Part shown: piece after piece, positions 33,793-43,042 of the stretch
Layout: each line of letters opens with the position of its first letter
Numbering within the stretch: position 1 is the stretch's first letter
Assembly (NCBI GenBank): GCA_963579025.1
Contig: CAUZFZ010000023.1
Coordinates: forward strand, 22,358-86,357
Length of the DNA stretch: 64,000 nucleotides
From: CAUZFZ01 sp963579025
GTDB lineage: Bacteria; Planctomycetota; Planctomycetia; Planctomycetales; Planctomycetaceae
Direction: 5' to 3'
The notes under the pieces: generated by a model
The model's database searches: none
What the model was told of the DNA's origin: nothing
The model's input: the letters and a program-made list of their open reading frames with translations, nothing else
Made by a program: the position numbers and the translations under genes

Positions 33793-36700
33793 TTAAGAAG
33801 GAAAGGCCTCCCGCGCGCGGGCCTTGATTCCCTGCAAGTCCAGTTTACCGGTACCCAGCAGAGGGATCTCTTCGACTTCTACAAAACTGTCTGCCGACGG
33901 AAGCCAGATGTTGGGCAGTCCCGCTTCCGCCAGTGCAGCGATGACCTCGTCCACGGGTCTGCCCAGTGGTTTGTGCAGCACGACAATTCGCTCGCCCTTC
34001 TTCTCATCCGGGACCGCCGTTACGGCGACGCGTACTTCCGGTTCTTCGGATGACTCGTCTTCGACGATCCTTGCCAATTCCTCTTCGATGCCAATGTGCG
34101 GGACCATCTCGCCGCCAATCTTCGAAAACCGACTCAGGCGACCGGTGATCGTAATGAAGCTATCGTCATCGATGATCGCGATGTCGCCGGTGTTGTACCA
34201 GCCGTCACGGATGACATCGGCTGTCTTCTCCTTGTTGTTGAGGTAGCCAAGCATCACGTTGGGACCCTTGATGTACAGCAATCCCGCCTGATTCAAGCCA
34301 AGGTCTTCGCGCGTGTCCGGGTCGACAATCTTCGCCGCAACATTCGGCACGGGGCGGCCGACGGTTCCCATCTTCTGGCCGGTCTGACCATCCGACGCGG
34401 CGTTGTTGCGGTGATCGGGCACGTTGGCGATAGCCAGGGGCGAGAGTTCGGTAGTGCCGAAACCTTCTGTCGGCCAGACGCCGAACTTCTCGTGAAAATC
34501 TTCCGCCAGTTTCAATGGCAGCTTTTCTGCGCCAACGATCGCCATGTCGAGCTTCTCCATTTGCTCGGTCGTACAACGCTTGAGATACGTTTTCAGGAAT
34601 GTCGGTGTTGCCGCGACGATTGTCACACCGTGTTTCTCGCAGAGTTTCCCAATCGTGCGTCCATCCAGCGGGTTGAAGTGATAGACGCCCTTGGGCTCAA
34701 GCGTCAGTGGAAGCCACATCATCAGCGTGTAACCGAAGCTGTGGAAGAACGGCAGAATACCAAGAAGAACGTCCGTTTCGGAAAACTGAAAGAGCTGATT
34801 CGACGACGTGATGTTCGACCCGACGTTGTTGTGCGAGAGCATGACTCCCTTGGGCTCACCAGTTGAACCTGATGTGAAGATCACAGTCATGATGTCGTCC
34901 GGATCAATCTTCGCCAGCCCCAGTCGTCTTTCGAGGATTCCAACCGGTTCCGCGTAGGCAGAGATCGCGCTGAGTAGTTTGTCCGCCGACGTGATCTGTT
35001 CCTTCAGGTCTTCAACGAGCAGGAACTCGGCATCGAGGTTCATCGGGCGTTTTTCCAGCACTTTGCGGCTGGTAATAATGCGCTTGATCCCGGCCTCTTT
35101 GATGCAGAAGTTGAGTACCTCTTCGGACAACGTGTAATTCAGGTTGACGGCCACTTTGCCCGAGATGCTGAGCGCCGCGTTGACGATTGCTCCACCGGCA
35201 GACGGCGGCAAAAGGAGACCGACATTCTGCTCGTCCGGCCGCAGGTGGCCCCGCAGCAGGACTCGGCGGAAGACCAGACTTGCGGTCAGCAGCTTGCCAC
35301 CAGTGAGGTCCATGCCGGCGGAGTCGGCGACCTTCGAGCGTCCACGCGCATCGCGACAGGCTCGCAGAAACTGGCGGGCGGGGATCAGATTTGAATGACG
35401 ATGTTCCACAGCCTCTACTCCTAAGTCCTCGACGGCTCTTCGCACCTGCTCGACATCGTCGGGGTCAGGCAGCGGATCGCCGAACATGACGGTGATCGGA
35501 TACGGCCAGCAATGCGGCTTCTTCCAGAAGAACTTGCCGCCATGAAAGCTGAAGACACTGCCCCAGAGCTGATCCAGATAAGTCGGAATGACCGGGACAC
35601 CAGTTCCTTCGGCGATCCGCATGATGCCCTTCTGGAAAGGCTGCAACTGCCCGGTGCGAGTGATTCCACCTTCGGCAAAGACGCAGACCAAGTCGCCGTT
35701 GATAGCCGCTTCCCGAGCCGTTTTCAACGAGCGGAGCAATGCCTTGGGGCCGCCGTCTGACTTGATGGGAATCGTGCCAAATGTCCGGCACAGCCAGCCG
35801 GCGAAGCCCGGCACGTCGACGTAATCTGAGTATGCCACCATGCGGATGGGGCGATCAGAAACCATGATCAGCAGAATGCCGTCCAGCCAGCTGACGTGAT
35901 TGGCGACCAGGACAGCTCCACCGTGTTCCGGAATCTTCTCCTGGCCAATCACTCGCAGCCGATAGAAAAACAGACTGCCCATCCAGACGACAAAGCGGAT
36001 CGTCTGCTGCGGGAGAATTCGGAACGAGAAGTAGATGCCCGGAATCGTCCCAATTCCGGCCACCAGGAAGATTTGCTCCGCGGACAGACTGAGCAACTCT
36101 TTCATCACGTAAAACATGCCGGCTGACGCGAGAATGAACGTGAATGTCAGAAAGTTGGTTGCGGCCAGGATCGTTCCCAGATGCTCCGGGGCACTGCGAT
36201 GCTGGATGTTGGCTTCCAGCGGGATATCAAACAGCCCGGCGCTGACTCCCAGTGTCAGCAGCCAGACGCATGCAAGGTAGAAGCTGAGCTGTCCGCCGAG
36301 TTCCATGGTCGGATCGATCGAAGTGCCAGATGCCCACAACAGCAGGCAACTGACCACGATGCCGGCGACCCCCAGCGGAACGATGCCCAGTTCGACTTTG
36401 CCCTTTGACAGCCAGCCCGCCAGCACGCTACCGGTCCCCACGCCAATGACCAGAAGTGCGCTCAGGAATCCGACATTTCCCGGATCCAGTTGCAGTGTGT
36501 CTTTGCCGAACGGATCAAGATTGACCTGCGCCAATGACGCCAGCATCCAGAACAGCGAGATGCCGATTGCCGTCCGAAAAATCGTTGCGTCGGACTTCAG
36601 CAGCTTCATCTGTCGCACGATGGCCATCGCAGGATTCATCTCTGGCTTGCGATCTGGATTGGCCGACGGGAGGCGTCGAATCAATAAACTGGTCATCCAG

Positions 36701-37320
36701 CCTATGATGGCCACTCCAATCAGCGCCATGGCAGCGAATGACAGTTCGTGCAACGCTGGCATGGCAGCCAGCGCGTCTGCAGTGATGTCCGGATTCAGTT
36801 TGCGGACTTCGGCGATGTGTCCGTAAATTGCATACCCGGCAACGTTCCCCATGGCCGAGGCGGCAATTGTTGTCAGACCCATCAGGCCGTTGGCCTTGGA
36901 TAGATTCTCGTGATTGACGATCTCGGGAATCGAACCAAACTTCGACGGTCCGAATAGCGCGCTCTGGCTGCCCATCAGCGCGACAACCAGCAGCAGGAAC
37001 CAGGCATTCCCGCTGAGAACTGACGCAATGCCGAGCGCCATAATGAAGACCTCGGCGATCTTGCAGCCGACGATCACGTTGCGTTTGCTGAAGCGATCCG
37101 CGAGGTACCCGGCCGGTACCGCAAAGATGAGGTAAGGAATCGTGAACGAGGCCAGGCCGACTGCGAGAGCTTTCGCGTCGCCCAGAATTGGCTGTGCGAT
37201 TCCCACCGCGAACCAGCGGAACATGTTGTCGTTCAGCGCGCCGAATAACTGAGTCAGTATCAGTCCGATGAAGCTCTTCGACCCCACTCCGCCGCGAGCG
37301 TCCGCCTGCGGTTGTGACAT
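33793..37320 (-). CDS. MFS transporter-acyltransferase-acyl-ACP/CoA synthetase fusion (LplT-Aas type)
   Basis: 1175 residues from ATG 37320, with AGAAGGA seven bases upstream; TTG 37326 is an in-frame alternative. Residues 10-410 are a 12-helix MFS transporter like the lysophospholipid flippase LplT (QLFGALNDNMFRW). Residues 440-640 are a PlsC acyltransferase with HVSWLD (H475, D480) and FAEGGITRTG. The C-terminal half is an AMP-forming ligase with TSGSTGEPKG (about residue 820), GFGTTE and YNTGD. Together these would import lysophospholipid and re-acylate it at the membrane. In E. coli the flippase and Aas are separate proteins; here they are one chain, as reported in several other bacteria. 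Confidence 0.93.
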   Translation of the reverse strand: MSQPQADARGGVGSKSFIGLILTQLFGALNDNMFRWFAVGIAQPILGDAKALAVGLASFTIPYLIFAVPAGYLADRFSKRNVIVGCKIAEVFIMALGIASVLSGNAWFLLLVVALMGSQSALFGPSKFGSIPEIVNHENLSKANGLMGLTTIAASAMGNVAGYAIYGHIAEVRKLNPDITADALAAMPALHELSFAAMALIGVAIIGWMTSLLIRRLPSANPDRKPEMNPAMAIVRQMKLLKSDATIFRTAIGISLFWMLASLAQVNLDPFGKDTLQLDPGNVGFLSALLVIGVGTGSVLAGWLSKGKVELGIVPLGVAGIVVSCLLLWASGTSIDPTMELGGQLSFYLACVWLLTLGVSAGLFDIPLEANIQHRSAPEHLGTILAATNFLTFTFILASAGMFYVMKELLSLSAEQIFLVAGIGTIPGIYFSFRILPQQTIRFVVWMGSLFFYRLRVIGQEKIPEHGGAVLVANHVSWLDGILLIMVSDRPIRMVAYSDYVDVPGFAGWLCRTFGTIPIKSDGGPKALLRSLKTAREAAINGDLVCVFAEGGITRTGQLQPFQKGIMRIAEGTGVPVIPTYLDQLWGSVFSFHGGKFFWKKPHCWPYPITVMFGDPLPDPDDVEQVRRAVEDLGVEAVEHRHSNLIPARQFLRACRDARGRSKVADSAGMDLTGGKLLTASLVFRRVLLRGHLRPDEQNVGLLLPPSAGGAIVNAALSISGKVAVNLNYTLSEEVLNFCIKEAGIKRIITSRKVLEKRPMNLDAEFLLVEDLKEQITSADKLLSAISAYAEPVGILERRLGLAKIDPDDIMTVIFTSGSTGEPKGVMLSHNNVGSNITSSNQLFQFSETDVLLGILPFFHSFGYTLMMWLPLTLEPKGVYHFNPLDGRTIGKLCEKHGVTIVAATPTFLKTYLKRCTTEQMEKLDMAIVGAEKLPLKLAEDFHEKFGVWPTEGFGTTELSPLAIANVPDHRNNAASDGQTGQKMGTVGRPVPNVAAKIVDPDTREDLGLNQAGLLYIKGPNVMLGYLNNKEKTADVIRDGWYNTGDIAIIDDDSFITITGRLSRFSKIGGEMVPHIGIEEELARIVEDESSEEPEVRVAVTAVPDEKKGERIVVLHKPLGRPVDEVIAALAEAGLPNIWLPSADSFVEVEEIPLLGTGKLDLQGIKARAREAFPS

Positions 37321-37597
37321 TCTCAATTCCTTCTGATCGTCAGGAGTGCTCGGTTCGGGCCATGCTTCGCGATTCGCGTGGCGGGAGAGCGTGCTCTATC
37401 GCACGGTATAACGTCGTGGGCTTGGAAAAAGCAGCGATGCTCCGCTCTGTCGGGTGGGATCATGTCGGATTTGCACGAGCTGTCACAGCGTACGGCGTGC
37501 CGTTATTCCGCTCTGACAATCGCCGTTGCCGCCACTTTCCGGCATCTGCTATGAAGTCTGTCGTCAAACGCAATTGGTCCCGATTACGGAACGTCGA

Positions 37598-38818
37598 ATG
37601 GAATCGACTCAACGGCGGCCGCGGCTGCTGTACATCACCACGCACGGCATGGCGGCTGCCTCGCTGATGCGCGGGCAACTGGCAATGCTTCGCGAACGCG
37701 AGTTCGATGTGACGGTCGTCTCGACACCATGCGCCGAACTCGATCTGGTGGCCAGCCGCGAGGGCGTTCAGACCATTGGCGTGCCGATGGACCGCGAAAT
37801 TACTCCATTTCGCGATCTGGTCACGTTGATTCGACTGTTCCGTATCATCCGCCGACTGAAACCGGACATCGTGAACGCCGGCACGCCTAAAGCTGGAGTG
37901 CTCGGCTCTCTCGCTGCCTGGCTCGCGCGAGTTCCTGCGCGGATTTACACGCTCCGCGGACTTCGACTGGAAACGACGACGGGATTGAAGCACCGCATTC
38001 TGAGTTTCGCGGAACGGCTGGCGTCGGCCTGTGCGCACACTGTCTTGTGTGTCAGCCCCAGCATTCGGGATGAGTACGTCGGTCGCGGACTGGCTCGCCC
38101 TGACAAATGCCATGTCCTCGCCTCGGGTTCATCCAACGGGATCAACCCGGAACGGTTTCAGCTTTCGGGCGAGCAGCTTGATCGATCCAGAAATCTGCGG
38201 AAGGAACTTGCGATTCCGCCCGAAGCGCCAGTCATCGGCTTCGTCGGACGAATGACACGAGACAAAGGTATTGTCGAGCTTTCCGATGCGTACTCCTCAG
38301 TTCTCGCAAACCACCCAGACGCCCGACTCTTGCTGGTCGGCGACTTCGAGAACGGTGACCCGGTCCCTTCTGCGACCGTGAACCAACTTAGAGAGAACTC
38401 CCGGGTCGTGATCACCGGATTCACTGACGAACCGGAGCTTTACTTTCCGATGATGGACGTGCTTGCGTTTCCGTCCTGGCGGGAGGGGTTTCCCAACGTC
38501 CCGCTGGAAGCGTCCACTGCCGGAGTCCCGACAGTCGGGTTTGCTGCGACAGGAACGCGGGATGCAGTGGTCGACGGAGTAACAGGAGCGCTCGTTCCCG
38601 TCGGCGACACAGACGGCCTGGCCGTCGCACTGCAGAAATACCTGTCTGACGATGTCATTCGATTTCGCCATGGACAGGCGGGACAACGCCGGGTGTCGGA
38701 AGAATTCCGGAGCGAGACCGTGTGGGCAGCTCTCTGTGAGCTGTACAACTCGCGATTGCCGGAACATCTGCGACCGGCTGCCACCCCGGAGGACACCGGG
38801 TTACGACGAGCCGCCTGA
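37598..38818 (+). CDS. Glycosyltransferase family 4
   Basis: 406 residues from ATG 37598 (MESTQRRPRLLYITTHG); the frame reaches 37526. It has a GT-B fold with an N-terminal acceptor half and a C-terminal nucleotide-sugar half (GFVGRMTRDKGIVEL, LLLVGDFE, ITGFTDEPELYFPMMDVLAFPS, then REGFPNVPLEASTAGVP with the E-x7-E motif). The next gene starts one base after this stop and encodes a polyprenyl-phosphate sugar transferase, so the pair should act in polysaccharide synthesis at the inner face of the membrane. The sugar is not predictable. Confidence 0.92.
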   Translation: MESTQRRPRLLYITTHGMAAASLMRGQLAMLREREFDVTVVSTPCAELDLVASREGVQTIGVPMDREITPFRDLVTLIRLFRIIRRLKPDIVNAGTPKAGVLGSLAAWLARVPARIYTLRGLRLETTTGLKHRILSFAERLASACAHTVLCVSPSIRDEYVGRGLARPDKCHVLASGSSNGINPERFQLSGEQLDRSRNLRKELAIPPEAPVIGFVGRMTRDKGIVELSDAYSSVLANHPDARLLLVGDFENGDPVPSATVNQLRENSRVVITGFTDEPELYFPMMDVLAFPSWREGFPNVPLEASTAGVPTVGFAATGTRDAVVDGVTGALVPVGDTDGLAVALQKYLSDDVIRFRHGQAGQRRVSEEFRSETVWAALCELYNSRLPEHLRPAATPEDTGLRRAA

Positions 38819-38819
38819 C

Positions 38820-39521
38820 ATGTCTGTACGCAGTGCCTATTGCCGGAAACATGGCATCGGGAATGCCCCCCGCTGGGCTCCGTATCGCTCGTTCGAGAAA
38901 CGGCTGCTCGATCTCGCCATTGCCGTTCCAGCTCTGCTGCTGGTCTCACCGGTGCTGCTGCTGGCCGCAATCCTGATCAAGCTCGATTCCCGCGGCCCTG
39001 TGATGTTCGTGCAACAGCGACTGGGCCGGTACGGCTCGACATTCCCCACATTCAAGTTCCGCTCGATGACACACCGGGATCGCGCACCGAACTCGGAAAT
39101 CCTGCCCGGCCACAGCGAAGTCACACGCGTCGGGGCATGGCTTCGACGGACCAAGATCGACGAACTGCCGCAACTGCTGAACATCGTCCGCGGAGACATG
39201 TCGATCGTCGGCCCACGGCCGGCTTTGCCCGATCACATTCGCAAGTACAACGACAACGGCAACGGCTTGAGACGGCTGCTCGTACGCCCTGGACTGACCG
39301 GGCTGGCACAAACCAGCGGCAACATCTACCTGAGCTGGCCTGAACGATGGCACTACGATGCCAACTACGTCGCACAACTCTCGCTGCTGTCCGACCTGCG
39401 GATCATGGTCAAGACGATCGCAGTGGTCCTGCTGGGCGAAAAACGCTTCATCCGGCATGTGGACATCGACTCGGCGCCGTCTCGCCTTGATGAACGCGCT
39501 GTTGACCGCAGGGCTGCGTGA
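38820..39521 (+). CDS. Undecaprenyl-phosphate sugar-1-phosphate transferase (WcaJ/PssY-like)
   Basis: 233 residues from ATG 38820, one base after the preceding stop. It begins with a cytoplasmic segment and one membrane hairpin (LLDLAIAVPALLLVSPVLLLAA). The core is a bacterial sugar-transferase domain: KFRSM, RTKIDELPQLLN and GDMSIVGPRPALP. These monotopic enzymes load the first sugar-phosphate onto the lipid carrier for exopolysaccharide or O-antigen synthesis. No flippase or polymerase gene is nearby, so the rest of the pathway is elsewhere. Confidence 0.94.
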   Translation: MSVRSAYCRKHGIGNAPRWAPYRSFEKRLLDLAIAVPALLLVSPVLLLAAILIKLDSRGPVMFVQQRLGRYGSTFPTFKFRSMTHRDRAPNSEILPGHSEVTRVGAWLRRTKIDELPQLLNIVRGDMSIVGPRPALPDHIRKYNDNGNGLRRLLVRPGLTGLAQTSGNIYLSWPERWHYDANYVAQLSLLSDLRIMVKTIAVVLLGEKRFIRHVDIDSAPSRLDERAVDRRAA

Positions 39522-39524
39522 GTA

Positions 39525-39593
39525 GTCCACGAAAGGCACGAAACGACACGAAAAGTTGTTTTGTTTTCGTGTGATTTCGTGTATTTCGTGGAC
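39525..39593. repeat. 30-base imperfect inverted repeat built of CACGAAA words
   Basis: The arm at 39525-39554 pairs with 39564-39593 at 26 of 30 positions, with a 9-base loop. Each arm holds three CACGAAA words about 10 bases apart. It sits just after the sugar-transferase gene and could act as a terminator, though its T-runs lie in the loop side. Confidence 0.8.
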
Positions 39594-39767
39594 ACATCCG
39601 TCGTGAATTGCATCCGAGTCGGCAACCGGTAGGATCTCCGCTTCCACCCCGGTCCCTTTGGCCGGGGTATTTCATTTCCCGCGGTTGATTCCTGCCGTAA
39701 AGACGCTCCGATGCCCGAATCCGGGTTGTCGCTTTGCAGCCGCACAGACACTGGATGACGAACGGAC

Positions 39768-41372
39768 ATGTCGCCCACCTCTCCAGCCCCTTCCGGGCTG
39801 TCCGCCGCGTACCGTGGCGAGATTGATCTGACCAGCGAAGATCGCATTCTGGTCCTCGACTTCGGCAGTCAGACCGCGCAACTCATCGCGCGACGCGTGC
39901 GGGAACAGAACGTCTTCTGCCAGCTTGTCCGGCACAATCTGACCGCCGATCGCATCCGGGAGTTGGATCCCAAAGGCATCATCCTGTCCGGAGGTCCCGC
40001 CAGCGTTTATGCCGAGGGTGCGCCTCAGGTGGATCCGGAGATCTTTGAGCTGGGGATTCCTGTCCTGGGTATCTGCTACGGAATGCAGCTCACCTGCCGA
40101 TCGCAGGGGAGTGAGGTCTCCCCGGGTGAATCCCGTGAGTTCGGCCTCGCGATGGCCAGCGTCGATCAGACCAACCCGCTGTTTGCCGGAATTACTGATA
40201 ACACTCGCGTGTGGATGAGCCATGGCGATCAGGTACAGGGACTCAGCGAGCAGTTTCGCTCGATCGCCGCGACCCAGACCTGCCCGAACGCAGCGATTCA
40301 GCATCACGAAAAGCCGCTGTTCGGCTTGCAGTTTCATCCGGAAGTGACGCACACAGAGCTTGGCACAACGATCCTGCGGAACTTCGTCCGCGACATCTGT
40401 GCGTGTTCTGGTACCTGGAACATCGAATCGCTGATCGAACGTGAGATTGCATCCGTCCGAGAACGCGTCGGTGACCGGCGTGTCATTTGCGGGTTGTCGG
40501 GCGGAGTCGATTCATCAGTCGTCGCCGCACTGCTCTACAGAGCCATCGGCGATCAACTGACCTGCATCTTTGTGGACAACGGCCTGCTGCGAAAAGGCGA
40601 GGCCGAGGAGGTCCGCGAACGATTCGGCAGTCATTTTCAGACAGACCTGCATGTCGCCGATGCCCGCGACCGTTTCCTCAAGGAACTGGCGGGAGTGATC
40701 GATCCGCAGACGAAGCGAAAGATCATTGGCAACGAATTCATTGAGGTCTTCAAGGACGAAGCCAAGTCGATCCCTGACGCGCACTTCCTCGCTCAGGGCA
40801 CGCTGTATCCAGACGTCATCGAGTCTGGAGCTAATCCGGATGGCCCGGCGGCCACGATCAAGACGCATCACAACGTCGGCGGATTGCCCGATGAACTGGG
40901 GTTCGAGTTAATCGAACCGCTGCGAGAATTCTTCAAGGACGAAGTCCGCCAGATGGGCGAAGCACTCGGCCTCCCCGAGCATCTGGTCTGGCGACATCCG
41001 TTCCCGGGTCCTGGACTGGCCGTTCGCTGCCTGGGCGACATCACCGAAGAAAAGCTCGTCATCCTGCGAGAAGCGGATGCGATTCTCATCGAAGAGCTGC
41101 GGCAGGCAAATCTGTACCGGGAAATTCAGCAGGCGTTTGCGGTGCTGCTGCCCGTCCAGTCCGTCGGAGTCATGGGCGACGCCCGCACGTACGAGAGCAC
41201 TGTCGTCATCCGAGCGGTCACGACAGACGACTTTATGACCGCCGACTGGTACCGCATGCCCCACGAAGTGCTGCAGCGTATCTCAACGCGCATCACGAAC
41301 TCCGTCCGAGGCGTCAACCGGGTCGTCTACGACTGCAGCTCGAAGCCACCCAGCACGATCGAGTGGGAATAG
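39768..41372 (+). CDS. guaA: GMP synthase (glutamine-hydrolysing)
   Basis: 534 residues from ATG 39768. It converts XMP to GMP using ATP and glutamine. The N-terminal class-I amidotransferase domain has C103 (GICYGMQ) and H190/E192 (FHPEV). The ATP-pyrophosphatase domain has the P-loop SGGVDSS at 244, and the C-terminal dimerisation domain ends in the usual PPSTIEWE. Length and order are standard. The first 25 residues are an extension compared with E. coli, and ILVLDFGSQ marks the conserved beginning. Confidence 0.98.
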   Translation: MSPTSPAPSGLSAAYRGEIDLTSEDRILVLDFGSQTAQLIARRVREQNVFCQLVRHNLTADRIRELDPKGIILSGGPASVYAEGAPQVDPEIFELGIPVLGICYGMQLTCRSQGSEVSPGESREFGLAMASVDQTNPLFAGITDNTRVWMSHGDQVQGLSEQFRSIAATQTCPNAAIQHHEKPLFGLQFHPEVTHTELGTTILRNFVRDICACSGTWNIESLIEREIASVRERVGDRRVICGLSGGVDSSVVAALLYRAIGDQLTCIFVDNGLLRKGEAEEVRERFGSHFQTDLHVADARDRFLKELAGVIDPQTKRKIIGNEFIEVFKDEAKSIPDAHFLAQGTLYPDVIESGANPDGPAATIKTHHNVGGLPDELGFELIEPLREFFKDEVRQMGEALGLPEHLVWRHPFPGPGLAVRCLGDITEEKLVILREADAILIEELRQANLYREIQQAFAVLLPVQSVGVMGDARTYESTVVIRAVTTDDFMTADWYRMPHEVLQRISTRITNSVRGVNRVVYDCSSKPPSTIEWE

Positions 41373-41467
41373 GCAATCGACATCCGGAATCAAAACTGTG
41401 TTTCTGGAGCGTTGTGCGATGAGGTAGACTGAACGCCGGTAAGCGTTTATTCGGCGGAGACTCACAA

Positions 41468-41671
41468 ATGAACCAGATCGTCATCGACAACGAAACGAAG
41501 AGCCGGCTGGGCGATTTCACGGAGCCGGTCGAGATTTGCGACGCAACGGGACGGGTGCTGGCACGCCTGTTGCCAGTCGTCGATCTCGCAGACGTAGAAG
41601 CGTGCAGACCGGATATCTCTGAGGAAGAGCTTCAGCGACGCGAACGAGAGGACAAGTGGTACACAACCTAG
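41468..41671 (+). CDS. Small acidic antitoxin-like protein
   Basis: 67 residues from ATG 41468 (MNQIVIDNETKSRL), with GGAG nine bases upstream. It is acidic, with no signal peptide. The C-terminal half (ISEEELQRREREDKW) is a helix typical of antitoxins that wrap a RelE/ParE toxin. I recognise no named family. A toxin-like gene starts 26 bases downstream on the same strand. Confidence 0.7.
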   Translation: MNQIVIDNETKSRLGDFTEPVEICDATGRVLARLLPVVDLADVEACRPDISEEELQRREREDKWYTT

Positions 41672-41697
41672 GAAGTCCTGGACCACTTGGAGAGTTT

Positions 41698-41970
41698 ATG
41701 ACGTACCACGTCCGCTGGACTCAGTCTGCGATGGACCAACTCTCGATCATCTGGCTGTCCGTGGAGCCGGAGGCTCGTTCGGAAATCTCAAAAGCATCGG
41801 GCGAAACAGACCGTCAGTTGCGAGCGGCCCCGTATGCCCAAAGTGAATCACGCGATGGAGGACGCCGAATAACATTCGTCGCACCATTGGCTATCGAGTT
41901 TCGCGTCAGCGACGAGGATATGCTCGATTCCGTTCTCCACATCTGGCGTTTTCGACGTCGCTCGGATTGA
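41698..41970 (+). CDS. RelE/ParE-like toxin
   Basis: 90 residues from ATG 41698 (MTYHVRWTQSAMDQL). The YxVRWTxxAxxxL opening and the C-terminal ...IEFRVSDEDMLDSVLHIWRFRRR, ending in basic residues, match the RelE/ParE fold of short mRNA-cleaving or gyrase-binding toxins. Its expected active-site His/Tyr set cannot be assigned with certainty. With the upstream acidic protein it forms a plausible type II toxin-antitoxin module. Confidence 0.75.
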   Translation: MTYHVRWTQSAMDQLSIIWLSVEPEARSEISKASGETDRQLRAAPYAQSESRDGGRRITFVAPLAIEFRVSDEDMLDSVLHIWRFRRRSD

Positions 41971-41976
41971 GGCCAG

Positions 41977-42906
41977 TCACGTCGGCACGCGCGTGTTGTC
42001 CAGAATCTGGCGAATCACAACACGAGCGCGCTCGCGCTGGCCTTCTCGAACAAGCCCGCGCGGCATGACGCGATGAGCCAGCACGTGCACGGCCAGTTCT
42101 TTCACGTCATCCGGGGTCACGAAATCCCGGTTCTCCATCATCGCTCGGGACTGCGCGGCGCGGTACAGCGTCAGGGCACCGCGCGTGCTGACACCGAGCG
42201 TCAGTTCCGGATGTTCGCGTGTGGCTGTCACGATCTGCAGCAGATACTCGCTGATGGAATCATCGACGCGAACTGCACGCACAGTCCTCTGCAACTCTTC
42301 CAGTTGGGCCGTTTCCAGCACCGGCTCCAGAGCATCCACGGGCTCGCCGTTGCGATGATTACGCAGAATGTCCTTTTCAACATCGGAGTCCGGGTAGCCA
42401 ATCGAAATGCACAGCATGAAGCGGTCTAACTGATTCTCAGGCAGCGGGAACGTGCCTTCGAACTCGAAGGGGTTCTGAGTCGCCAGCACAAAGAACGGCG
42501 GGGCGAGTGCGTGCGTCGTGCCTTCGATTGAAACCTGTCGCTCGTTCATCGCCTCCAGCAGGGCGCTTTGCGTCCGCGGAGTCGTGCGGTTGATTTCGTC
42601 GGCCAGCAGCACGTTGGTGAAGATCGGCCCGCGGCGAAAGTCGAACTCGCCCAGATTCGGCAGAAACACACTCGAACCCAGAATGTCGCTGGGCAGCATG
42701 TCGGGCGTGAACTGCAGCCGGGTAAACCCGCAATGCAGACTGCGTGCGATGGCTTTCGCCAGCGCCGTCTTACCAACCCCAGGCGCGTCTTCAATCAGCA
42801 GATGTCCTTCACCCAGCAAAGCGGTAACAGCCAACCGCACGACCTCGGGTTTCCCAATCAGAGTCGACTCGATGTTTCGAATCAGTTTCTCAACGAGCGG
42901 ATTCAT
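41977..42906 (-). CDS. MoxR-family AAA+ ATPase
   Basis: 309 residues from ATG 42906 (MNPLVEKLIRN); GTG 42915 is also in frame. Walker A is EDAPGVGKT, Walker B is NVLLADEINR, sensor 1 is ATQNPFE, and the arginine finger region is FPLPENQLDRF. MoxR ATPases usually act with a VWA-domain protein to activate or assemble other proteins. No VWA or DUF58 gene follows here, since the next genes lie convergent or beyond; this is a lone copy. Confidence 0.93.
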   Translation of the reverse strand: MNPLVEKLIRNIESTLIGKPEVVRLAVTALLGEGHLLIEDAPGVGKTALAKAIARSLHCGFTRLQFTPDMLPSDILGSSVFLPNLGEFDFRRGPIFTNVLLADEINRTTPRTQSALLEAMNERQVSIEGTTHALAPPFFVLATQNPFEFEGTFPLPENQLDRFMLCISIGYPDSDVEKDILRNHRNGEPVDALEPVLETAQLEELQRTVRAVRVDDSISEYLLQIVTATREHPELTLGVSTRGALTLYRAAQSRAMMENRDFVTPDDVKELAVHVLAHRVMPRGLVREGQRERARVVIRQILDNTRVPT

Positions 42907-43042
42907 TTCCGACACAGATGTCTCCGGTGAGCAAATCTAAAGGTGATCCGAAGACGTTAGCGGGTCGATTGAGCGAATGCCATAACCTGTTTCGCGGGTG
43001 ACTCAAAGACAGTCCGAGTGCCAGCCGAAACCGACCGACGCT

